This document shows, one piece after another, positions 1 to 5,330 of a stretch of DNA of 8,354 nucleotides. The position numbers were made by a program, and so were the translations under genes. The notes beneath the pieces were generated by a model. The model was not told the origin of the DNA. It searched no databases and saw nothing but the letters and a program-made list of their open reading frames with translations. How positions within the stretch are numbered: position 1 is the stretch's first letter; every line of letters starts with the position of its first letter. The stretch is from an uncultured Enterobacter sp. (GTDB taxonomy: Bacteria; Pseudomonadota; Gammaproteobacteria; Enterobacterales; Enterobacteriaceae): contig CAMKZP010000136.1 of NCBI GenBank assembly GCA_946477805.1, positions 1 through 8,354 on the forward strand. The letters run 5' to 3'.

Positions 1-715
1 ACGTAGACCAGTAGGCCTGCTTCGGAAAACGCTGGTCCATTAACGTTTCCGTTCCGCCGTAGATAAACTCGCGCTGCTTCGGATCCTTCAGCTTTTCCTG
101 GAACTCCGCGTCATCGGCCAAATCTTTTCCGCGACGTAAACTCCACGCCGCCGCGACGGCAACGCCAAACAGCGACGCCGGAACGGACACGGCGAGAATT
201 TCGAGGATCCCCCATGCGTGCCCAATCCCGTGCTGCGCGCCGAGGATGGAGATCAGCGACACGACGGCCACGGAAACCGGAGAGGCGGTGATAGCCATCT
301 GCGAGGCGATCGACGCCACGGCCATCGGGCGTTCGGGGCGGATCCCTTTTTTCAGCGCGATATCCGCAACGATGGGAAACATGGTATAGACCACGTGGCC
401 GGTGCCGCACAGGAAGGTCAGCGTCCAGGTGGTGAAGGGGGCGAGCAGCGTTATATGCTGAGGATGTTTACGCAGCAGGCGCTCTGCGAACTGCATCATC
501 ACGTTCAGCCCACCGGCGGTCTGCAGGGTGGCCGCGCAGCCGATGACGGCGAGAATAGTGAGCATCACGTCAACCGGCGGTTTACCGGGCTGCAGACCAA
601 ACACAAAACTTAAAATAAACAGGCCGATCCCGCTTATTAACCCCAGTCCCATCCCGCCAAAGCGCGTCCCTACCAGCAGGCAGGCGATAATGACAATAAA
701 CTCAATGGTGATCAT
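1..715 (-). CDS. DcuB-like anaerobic C4-dicarboxylate transporter (N-terminal part)
   Basis: This is an inner-membrane carrier of the DcuA/DcuB family, which exchanges or takes up fumarate, malate, aspartate and succinate during anaerobic growth. The reading frame is open from the ATG at 715 down to base 1, giving 238 codons of a family that is normally about 430-450 residues, so the C-terminal half lies outside the window. By eye it matches E. coli DcuB in LQPGKPPVDVML (about residues 42-53), LCGTGHVVYT, IRPERPMA, ASPVSVAVVSL and the RGKDL/EFQ segment. Hydrophobic segments alternate with short loops, as expected for a polytopic carrier. The start is supported by GAGGGAG just upstream on the minus strand. 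E. coli dcuB lies by fumB and dcuSR, so this copy beside ftnB may be a paralogue; I therefore give no symbol. Family is firm, exact substrate is not. Confidence 0.9.
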   Translation of the reverse strand, partial: MITIEFIVIIACLLVGTRFGGMGLGLISGIGLFILSFVFGLQPGKPPVDVMLTILAVIGCAATLQTAGGLNVMMQFAERLLRKHPQHITLLAPFTTWTLTFLCGTGHVVYTMFPIVADIALKKGIRPERPMAVASIASQMAITASPVSVAVVSLISILGAQHGIGHAWGILEILAVSVPASLFGVAVAAAWSLRRGKDLADDAEFQEKLKDPKQREFIYGGTETLMDQRFPKQAYWST

Positions 716-737
716 GATGCTCCCTCGTCAACGATAA

Positions 738-759
738 TGTAATGTGACAAATCATTACA
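738..759. promoter_or_regulatory. 22-bp inverted repeat, candidate operator of the Dcu-like gene
   Basis: TGTAATG (738-744) and CATTACA (753-759) are perfect 7-bp inverted arms around an 8-base AT-rich spacer. The right size for a dimeric regulator site, it lies 22 bases before the start codon of the minus-strand transporter gene, just upstream of its ribosome-binding site, where a repressor could block transcription. It contains a CRP-like half, TGTGA at 743-747, but the matching TCACA half is absent. The regulator is not identifiable from the sequence. Confidence 0.4.
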
Positions 760-809
760 CGTTGTGTGGTTATTAATTGGGAGCGAGATCTGATTTGTTA
801 AATATGAGC

Positions 810-850
810 AAAAGCAGGGGGTTGGTGGCCTGCTCCCGGCAGGAAGCAGG
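810..850 (-). terminator. Overlapping hairpins downstream of ftnB, likely terminator
   Basis: Read on the minus strand, directly after the ftnB stop, two alternative stems share one arm. The first pairs 842-850 with 829-837 (9 bp, loop 838-841); its one imperfect pair is a G-U wobble in minus-strand RNA but a C-A mismatch in plus-strand RNA, so the structure favours the ftnB direction. The second pairs 829-834 with 813-818 (6 bp, 10-base loop) and is followed at once by a short U run. The two cannot form together. The U run is short, so termination efficiency is uncertain. Confidence 0.5.
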
Positions 851-860
851 CAGGGTGTGA

Positions 861-1364
861 CTAGTGTTTCTGCACCGTGACGATATCAAGCAGGTGACGA
901 TCGGTCTGCTCGGGGCAGAGGCCCGCGCGTTTGGCGTTGCGGATCTCATCTGCCAGAGCTTTGAGCAGCATGCCGTCCTGCTGCTGCTCTTTGTCCATGT
1001 CGCGCAGGAATTTCAGCGTCCGGCTGTCCTGCTGCGCCTTGGCTTCATCGGCCAGCGTGTTGAGGGTGCGACAGCGCTGCTCATACTCTTCAAGGGTTTT
1101 CTGGAACAGTTCTTCCAGCGAAGAGTAGTCATCGCTGATGGCGTCCAGCTCTTTTACGGTGGGATTCGCCCCGACGGCTTTCATAAAGTTGAACACGCGC
1201 ATCATATGCGTGACGTTGCTCTGCGCCTGAGCGCGAAAAAACGTGGCCGTACCGTTGAGGCTGTTTTCAGAGCACCAGGCGCTCAAATGCAGGTGCAGAT
1301 TTGAGGCATAGAATTCCAGGTTCAACTGGGCATTGAGTTTTTGCATCATCGTTTGGGTAGCCAT
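861..1364 (-). CDS. ftnB: Ferritin-like protein FtnB
   Basis: A 167-residue ferritin-fold protein, the same length as E. coli FtnB (YecI) and alike throughout, for example SLNGTATF at 35-42 and AQSNVT at 47-52. The family forms cytosolic four-helix-bundle shells that handle iron; FtnB is linked mainly to stress and virulence rather than bulk storage. Aligned without gaps to E. coli FtnA as I remember it, the ferroxidase positions read E17 (kept), H24 (Tyr in FtnA), N50 (Glu), H53 (kept), Y94 (Glu, although E93 and E95 flank it), Q127 (kept) and D130 (Glu). The di-iron centre is therefore altered, as in other FtnB proteins. AAGGAT lies 6 bases before the ATG. It is transcribed away from the DJ-1 gene; in E. 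coli ftnB is likewise divergent from araF. Identification is firm. Confidence 0.95.
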   Translation of the reverse strand: MATQTMMQKLNAQLNLEFYASNLHLHLSAWCSENSLNGTATFFRAQAQSNVTHMMRVFNFMKAVGANPTVKELDAISDDYSSLEELFQKTLEEYEQRCRTLNTLADEAKAQQDSRTLKFLRDMDKEQQQDGMLLKALADEIRNAKRAGLCPEQTDRHLLDIVTVQKH

Positions 1365-1549
1365 ACAAATATCCTTATTAACTGTGGGACGCGTGGTCCG
1401 CTGCTTAACCTGACCCGGCAGGTACTACGATTGAATGGCAGAAATATCCTTCCTGCGCTAAATTACGTCGACCGAATTGCCACTTCCTGTGTTCACTATA
1501 AATAAGCATACCCTTGTGTATGGTCTAAGAAAACTCTTAATAGGCTGTG

Positions 1550-1564
1550 TTTACGTTACATTAC
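1550..1564 (-). promoter_or_regulatory. Candidate CpxR box upstream of ftnB
   Basis: On the minus strand, 1564 to 1550 reads GTAATGTAACGTAAA, three tandem GTAAN units. The CpxR consensus is GTAAA-N5-GTAAA, so the outer units match at 9 of 10 positions and point toward ftnB. As I recall, E. coli ftnB is a CpxR target. The box lies about 186-200 bases before the ftnB start. If the TATAGT at 1500-1495 is the -10, its centre would sit near -69, a workable activator position. Confidence 0.45.
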
Positions 1565-1709
1565 GAAAATGAATATAGTACATAAAATCAAATGCGGTGA
1601 CATAAAATGCGTTATTTGTAATGCTTTGATTTTTAGTGATTTTGTTATGTTAACGGTAAATTATTGATGGCGGCAAATTATCCGGTGGCAGGATATTCTG
1701 CAAAAGAGT

Positions 1710-1741
1710 TGAATCTGGATTCATTATCTAAGATATATCTT
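1710..1741. promoter_or_regulatory. Pair of palindromes upstream of the DJ-1 gene
   Basis: TGAATC-TG-GATTCA (1710-1723) has 6-bp perfect arms, and AAGATATATCTT (1730-1741) is a perfect 12-bp palindrome. Their centres are about 19 bp apart, close to two helical turns. They lie upstream of the candidate promoter at 1822-1849, so they could be operator sites for the DJ-1 gene. No regulator can be named, and short palindromes in AT-rich DNA also arise by chance. Confidence 0.3.
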
Positions 1742-1821
1742 GCTTCGCATTAATTGCGCCAAATCAATTTCCGCCAAATAACCATTTTTGTGATCGCCAC
1801 GAAAGACGGTATCTGCATCAT

Positions 1822-1849
1822 TTGTGAAAATGAAACGATGTTTTATAAC
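1822..1849 (+). promoter_or_regulatory. Candidate promoter of the DJ-1 family gene
   Basis: TTGTGA (1822-1827) and TATAAC (1844-1849) are spaced by 16 bases and match the sigma-70 hexamers at 4 and 5 of 6 positions. Transcription would begin near 1856, leaving a leader of about 15 bases with TGAGG (1860-1864) as the ribosome-binding site. This placement favours the ATG at 1871 over the in-frame upstream starts at 1754 (TTG) and 1838 (ATG). Confidence 0.4.
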
Positions 1850-1870
1850 TTTCTTTTTGTGAGGTTTACG

Positions 1871-2428
1871 ATGGCAAAAGTGGCGGTGTTACTGGCTCCC
1901 GGTTTTGAAGAAGCGGAGGCAATTATCACTATTGATATCCTGCGTCGTTTGCAGATTGAAGTGGAAACCCTGGCCTGCGCGGAGTCCCGCGCGGTGGTGA
2001 GCTACCATAACATTCCGATGGTGGCAGACAGCACGCTGGCAGAGCGAATCGATACGCTGTACGACGCCGTGGTGCTGCCCGGCGGGCCGCAGGGGAGCGT
2101 GAACCTGGCAGCCAGCCGGGAGGTGATAACATTTGTCACCGCGCATGACGAGAGCGGAAAGCTGATCTGTCCCATCTGCTCCGCGGCGGCGCGCGTGCTG
2201 GGGGGCAACGGCCTGCTGAAGGGGCGCCGCTACGTCTGCTCGGGAGAACTCTGGGAAACGGTGACCGACGGGGAATACGTTGATGCCCCGGTGGTCGAGG
2301 ACCAAAACCTGATCAGCGGCAAAGGGCTGGGGCACGCGTTTGACTTTGCGCTAACCCTTTCTGCCCGCCTGTTGGGCGACGAAACGCCCGTTCGCGACCA
2401 TGCCGACCATATCTACTACCGCTGGTAA
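1871..2428 (+). CDS. DJ-1/PfpI family protein
   Basis: This 185-residue protein has the flavodoxin-like fold of the DJ-1/ThiJ/PfpI family, close in length to YajL and human DJ-1. The start LLAPGFEEAEA (7-17) matches the YajL/DJ-1 opening, with E16 in place of the conserved Glu that holds the active-site cysteine. VVLPGG is at 67-72. The nucleophile elbow is ICPICSAAARVL (99-110), with C103 as the reactive cysteine and a second cysteine, C100, three residues before it. A glycine-rich SGKGLGHAFDF segment near 150-160 matches the family's later loop. Members are reported as glyoxalase III, protein deglycases or oxidative-stress chaperones; the sequence does not decide among these. The ATG at 1871 follows TGAGG. 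It stands alone between ftnB and araF with its own promoter candidate, and E. coli K-12 lacks it here as I recall. It is a YajL relative rather than YajL itself. Confidence 0.88.
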   Translation: MAKVAVLLAPGFEEAEAIITIDILRRLQIEVETLACAESRAVVSYHNIPMVADSTLAERIDTLYDAVVLPGGPQGSVNLAASREVITFVTAHDESGKLICPICSAAARVLGGNGLLKGRRYVCSGELWETVTDGEYVDAPVVEDQNLISGKGLGHAFDFALTLSARLLGDETPVRDHADHIYYRW

Positions 2429-2433
2429 TGCCG

Positions 2434-2457
2434 GGCCGGGCGCTGCGGCGTCCGGTC
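2434..2457 (+). terminator. GC-rich hairpin after the DJ-1 gene
   Basis: Bases 2434-2443 pair with 2448-2457 around the loop TGCG, giving a 10-bp stem with two G-U wobbles, six bases after the stop codon. No U run follows, so it may protect the mRNA end, assist Rho-dependent stopping, or be a REP-like element rather than a classical intrinsic terminator. Confidence 0.45.
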
Positions 2458-2480
2458 ATCAGGGATTCATTAGCTGATTA

Positions 2481-2497
2481 TATGGATAATTCAGCTT
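2481..2497 (-). promoter_or_regulatory. Candidate AraC half-site, inverted, upstream of araF
   Basis: Read on the minus strand, 2497 to 2481 gives AAGCTGAATTATCCATA, which fits the AraC half-site pattern TAGC-N7-TCCATA at every fixed base but the first. It points away from araF. The spacing between its AGC and TCCATA elements is exactly that of araI1. Together with the operon it precedes, this makes AraC binding plausible. Confidence 0.55.
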
Positions 2498-2526
2498 AGC
2501 CCTCCCACATTTGTATGATAATTCCG

Positions 2527-2563
2527 GCTGTTTTTATGTCATTTTCCGCTGAATTTATGTACG
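2527..2563 (+). promoter_or_regulatory. 21-bp-spaced direct repeat, candidate AraC dimer site
   Basis: GCTGTTTTTATGT (2527-2539) and GCTGAATTTATGT (2548-2560) agree at 11 of 13 bases and start exactly 21 bp apart, the centre spacing of araI1 and araI2. The second copy shares GCTGAATT with the inverted site at 2481-2497. The downstream half (ATGTCA, ATGTAC) departs from TCCATA, so AraC recognition is inferred from the spacing, the shared core and the araF context. Confidence 0.45.
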
Positions 2564-2583
2564 CAATTACTGTAATTCTGCGG

Positions 2584-2599
2584 TGTGATGGCGCTCTCT
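2584..2599 (+). promoter_or_regulatory. Candidate CRP site of the araFGH promoter
   Basis: TGTGA-N6-TCTCT has a perfect left half and a 3-of-5 right half against TGTGA-N6-TCACA. It lies just downstream of the AraC-like repeat. If CRP acts at -41.5, transcription would start near 2633 and the weak -10 TAAAAC (2621-2626) falls in place, leaving a leader of about 110 bases. AT-rich alternatives for the -10 also exist near 2685-2693, so the start site is uncertain. Confidence 0.4.
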
Positions 2600-2743
2600 T
2601 ATGGATGATTAATTTCCCGCTAAAACTATCACCAGCACTCACGCTTTTGATGAGCTAAGCGCTAATGTCTTGTTTTACGTCCGATTAAATAATAAGCACG
2701 CAATTATTCCCTACAGAAAAGAATGCTAAAGCTGGAGTTAACC

Positions 2744-3733
2744 ATGCACAAATTTACTAAAGCGCTGGCGGCCATCGGTCTGGCTGCCGTTATGTCACAA
2801 TCCGCTATCGCAGAGAATTTAAAACTCGGTTTTTTGGTCAAGCAGCCGGAAGAGCCGTGGTTCCAGACGGAGTGGAAGTTCGCCGATAAAGCCGGAAAAG
2901 ACCTGGGTTTTGAGGTGATTAAAATCGCGGTGCCGGACGGGGAAAAAACGCTGAACGCCATCGACAGCCTCGCCGCCAGCGGCGCGAAAGGTTTCGTCAT
3001 CTGTACGCCGGACCCAAAACTCGGCTCGGCCATCGCCGCGAAGGCGCGCGGGTATGACATGAAGGTCATTGCGGTTGACGACCAGTTCGTGAATGCCAAA
3101 GGCCAGCCGATGGACAGCGTGCCGCTGGTGATGATGGCGGCGACCAAAATCGGCGAGCGTCAGGGCCAGGAGCTCTATAAAGAGATGCAAAAACGCGGCT
3201 GGGACGTGAAGGAGACCGCGGTTATGGCGATCACCGCCGACGAGCTGGACACCGCGCGTCGCCGTACCACCGGTTCCATGGACGCGCTGAAAGCAGCCGG
3301 CTTCCCGGAAAAACAGATCTACAAAGTGCCGACCAAATCTAACGACATCCCCGGCGCCTTTGACGCGGCAAACTCCATGCTGGTTCAGCATCCGGAAGTG
3401 AAGCACTGGCTGGTGGTCGGGATGAACGACAACACCGTGCTGGGCGGGGTGCGCGCCACAGAAGGTCAGGGCTTCAAGGCGCCTGACGTTATCGGTATCG
3501 GCATCAACGGCGTGGACGCGGTGAGCGAGCTCTCCAAAGGGCAGGCGACCGGCTTCTACGGCTCTCTGCTGCCAAGCCCGGACGTGCATGGCTACAAATC
3601 CAGCGAAATGCTCTACAACTGGGTGACCAAAGGGGCCGAGCCGCCAAAATTCACTGAAGTGACCGACGTGGTGCTGATCACCCGCGATAACTTCAAGGAG
3701 GAGCTGGCGAAAAAAGGACTGGGCGGTAAGTAA
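2744..3733 (+). CDS. araF: L-arabinose-binding periplasmic protein AraF
   Basis: This is the periplasmic receptor that captures L-arabinose and delivers it to AraG/AraH. The 329-residue precursor equals the E. coli length and is nearly identical throughout. Residues 1-23 form a Sec signal peptide (basic MHKFTK, hydrophobic core, SQSAIA before the cut), giving a mature start ENLKLGF. In mature numbering, the known sugar contacts are all present: K10, E14, W16, D89, D90, M108, T147, R151, M204, N205, N232 and D235; C64 and P254 are also kept. An in-frame ATG at 2723 would add MLKLELT, but GGAG at 2734-2737, six bases before the ATG at 2744, and the signal-peptide shape fix the later start. It heads araFGH and is expected to need AraC with arabinose plus CRP. 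Confidence 0.98.
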   Translation: MHKFTKALAAIGLAAVMSQSAIAENLKLGFLVKQPEEPWFQTEWKFADKAGKDLGFEVIKIAVPDGEKTLNAIDSLAASGAKGFVICTPDPKLGSAIAAKARGYDMKVIAVDDQFVNAKGQPMDSVPLVMMAATKIGERQGQELYKEMQKRGWDVKETAVMAITADELDTARRRTTGSMDALKAAGFPEKQIYKVPTKSNDIPGAFDAANSMLVQHPEVKHWLVVGMNDNTVLGGVRATEGQGFKAPDVIGIGINGVDAVSELSKGQATGFYGSLLPSPDVHGYKSSEMLYNWVTKGAEPPKFTEVTDVVLITRDNFKEELAKKGLGGK

Positions 3734-3747
3734 TACGCTGTGATTGT

Positions 3748-3770
3748 GCCCCTTGCTCGCCGCGAGGGGC
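3748..3770 (+). other. araF-araG intergenic hairpin
   Basis: GCCCCTTGC (3748-3756) pairs with GCGAGGGGC (3762-3770) over loop TCGCC: nine pairs with one G-U wobble. A weaker competing stem pairs GCCAGA (3769-3774) with TCTGGC (3785-3790). No U run follows, so it is unlikely to end transcription outright. A hairpin here would protect the araF message from 3' decay and so raise binding protein above AraG and AraH, a common arrangement in such operons. Confidence 0.65.
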
Positions 3771-3804
3771 CAGACGTACCTCTTTCTGGCATCACGGAGT
3801 CGTT

Positions 3805-5319
3805 ATGCAACAGTCCTTACCCTATCTCTCTTTCCGCGGCATCGGTAAAACCTTCCCCGGCGTAAACGCGCTGACCGACATCAGCTTCGACTGCCATGCC
3901 GGCCAGGTGCACGCCCTGATGGGGGAGAACGGCGCGGGAAAATCCACGCTGCTCAAAATCCTCAGCGGGAACTACGCCCCCACGACCGGAACGCTGGCGC
4001 TTCGCGGCGAAGAGATGGCGTTTGCGGATACCACGGCGGCATTAAACGCCGGGGTGGCCATTATCTATCAGGAGCTGCACCTCATCCCTGAGATGACGGT
4101 GGCGGAAAACATCTATCTGGGCCAGCTCCCGCACAAGAGCGGCGTCGTAAACCGCTCGCTGCTCAACTACGAAGCGGGGCTGCAGCTAAAACACCTTGGG
4201 CTGGACGTTGACCCGCAGACGCCGCTGAAATATCTCTCAATCGGCCAGTGGCAGATGGTTGAAATTGCCAAGGCGCTGGCGCGAAACGCCAAGGTTATCG
4301 CGTTTGACGAGCCGACCAGCTCGCTCTCCGCGCGTGAAATCGAAAATCTGTTCCGCGTGATCCGCGAGCTGCGTAAAGAAGGCCGCGTTATTTTGTACGT
4401 GTCCCACCGTATGGAGGAGATCTTTGCCCTGAGCGATGCCATTACCGTGTTTAAGGATGGCCGCTACGTGCGCACCTTCACCGATATGGCGCAGGTCGAT
4501 CATGACCAGCTCGTTCAGGCGATGGTCGGGCGCGATCTCGGGGATATCTATCACTGGGCACCCCGCGAGTATGGCCCCGAGCGTCTGCGGCTGGACGGCG
4601 TTAAGGCGCCGGGCGTTCGGACGCCGATTTCCGTCTCGGTGCGCAGCGGTGAGATAGTCGGGCTGTTCGGCCTGGTGGGTGCAGGGCGCAGCGAGCTGAT
4701 GAAGGGGCTGTTTGGCGGCACGCGCATTACCCAGGGGCAGGTGTTTATCGACGGGCAAAACGTCGATATCCAGAAGCCAGCTCATGCCATCCGGGCGGGA
4801 ATGATGCTCTGCCCGGAGGACAGGAAAGCGGAGGGGATCATTCCGGTTCACTCCGTGCGGGACAACATCAATATTTCTGCCCGGCGTAAGTACATCCGCG
4901 CCGGGTGTCTGATCGACGACGGCTGGGAGGCGAGCAACGCCGAGCATCATATTCGCTCGCTGAACATCAAAACGCCCGGCGCGGAGCAGCTGATCATGAA
5001 CCTCTCCGGCGGCAACCAGCAGAAGGCGATTCTGGGCCGCTGGCTGTCGGAAGACATGAAGGTCATCCTGCTGGACGAGCCCACGCGCGGCATTGACGTC
5101 GGCGCAAAGCATGAAATCTATAACGTGATTTATGAGCTGGCAAAACGCGGCGTGGCGGTGTTATTCGCCTCAAGCGATCTGCCCGAGGTGCTCGGCGTCG
5201 CCGACCGCATCGTTGTGATGCGTGAAGGTGAAATTGCCGGTGAATTGCAGCATGAACAGGCGAATGAGCAACAGGCGTTGAGTCTCGCCATGCCTAAAGT
5301 TAGCCAGGCTGTCGCCTGA
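3805..5319 (+). CDS. araG: L-arabinose ABC importer ATPase AraG
   Basis: This cytosolic ATPase carries two fused nucleotide-binding domains and powers arabinose import through AraH. The 504 residues equal E. coli AraG. Domain 1 has Walker A GENGAGKST (40-48), the signature LSIGQ (144-148), Walker B IAFDEP (165-170) and the H-loop histidine H201. Domain 2 has a degenerate Walker A, GLVGAGRS (289-296), with R295 replacing the lysine, then signature LSGGNQQK (400-407) and Walker B ILLDEP (421-426). This asymmetry, with one intact and one degenerate site, is typical of the sugar (RbsA/MglA/AraG) family and not a defect here. CGGAG lies shortly before the ATG, which matches the E. coli start MQQS. 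It follows araF by 71 bases that include a hairpin, and araH follows it after 11 bases. Confidence 0.98.
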   Translation: MQQSLPYLSFRGIGKTFPGVNALTDISFDCHAGQVHALMGENGAGKSTLLKILSGNYAPTTGTLALRGEEMAFADTTAALNAGVAIIYQELHLIPEMTVAENIYLGQLPHKSGVVNRSLLNYEAGLQLKHLGLDVDPQTPLKYLSIGQWQMVEIAKALARNAKVIAFDEPTSSLSAREIENLFRVIRELRKEGRVILYVSHRMEEIFALSDAITVFKDGRYVRTFTDMAQVDHDQLVQAMVGRDLGDIYHWAPREYGPERLRLDGVKAPGVRTPISVSVRSGEIVGLFGLVGAGRSELMKGLFGGTRITQGQVFIDGQNVDIQKPAHAIRAGMMLCPEDRKAEGIIPVHSVRDNINISARRKYIRAGCLIDDGWEASNAEHHIRSLNIKTPGAEQLIMNLSGGNQQKAILGRWLSEDMKVILLDEPTRGIDVGAKHEIYNVIYELAKRGVAVLFASSDLPEVLGVADRIVVMREGEIAGELQHEQANEQQALSLAMPKVSQAVA

Positions 5320-5330
5320 TTAAGGAGTCA

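Larger units (their letters stand above)
1365..1870. other. Divergent AT-rich intergenic control region
   Basis: These 506 bases separate ftnB (minus) from the DJ-1 gene (plus) and are clearly more AT-rich than the flanking genes. I see no convincing gene in them. They hold a CpxR-like box (1550-1564), a possible minus-strand -10 TATAGT (complement of 1495-1500) without a good -35, an 8-base direct repeat CATAAAAT at 1581-1588 and 1601-1608 (20 bp apart, two helical turns), two palindromes (1710-1741) and a plus-strand promoter candidate (1822-1849). Such AT-rich stretches are typical targets of H-NS silencing, but that is only an inference. Confidence 0.6.

Noticed and set aside
218..613. 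Long plus-strand ORF across the transporter gene, and similar long ORFs opposite araF, araG and otsA
   Set aside because: They are antisense shadows of well-recognised genes in GC-rich DNA, with Arg/His/Pro-rich translations and no family resemblance.
743..758. CRP site upstream of the Dcu-like gene
   Set aside because: Only the TGTGA half is present; the opposite half has no match to TCACA at the required spacing.
1569..1667. Possible 32-codon ORF (MNIVHKIKCGDIKC...) with three cysteines on the plus strand
   Set aside because: It has no ribosome-binding site, lies in AT-rich control DNA and resembles no small protein I know. It could only be upheld by conservation or ribosome profiling.
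1754..1870. N-terminal extension of the DJ-1 protein from TTG at 1754 or ATG at 1838
   Set aside because: The added residues do not belong to the DJ-1 fold, there is no ribosome-binding site before them, and a promoter candidate at 1822-1849 would start transcription after both.
2723..2743. Earlier AraF start adding seven residues
   Set aside because: The ribosome-binding site GGAG and the normal signal peptide begin at the ATG at 2744, as in E. coli.
4654..4700. Broken ATP site in AraG (R295 in place of the Walker A lysine)
   Set aside because: The second domain of sugar importers of the RbsA/MglA/AraG type is normally degenerate at this position, so this is not a mutation.
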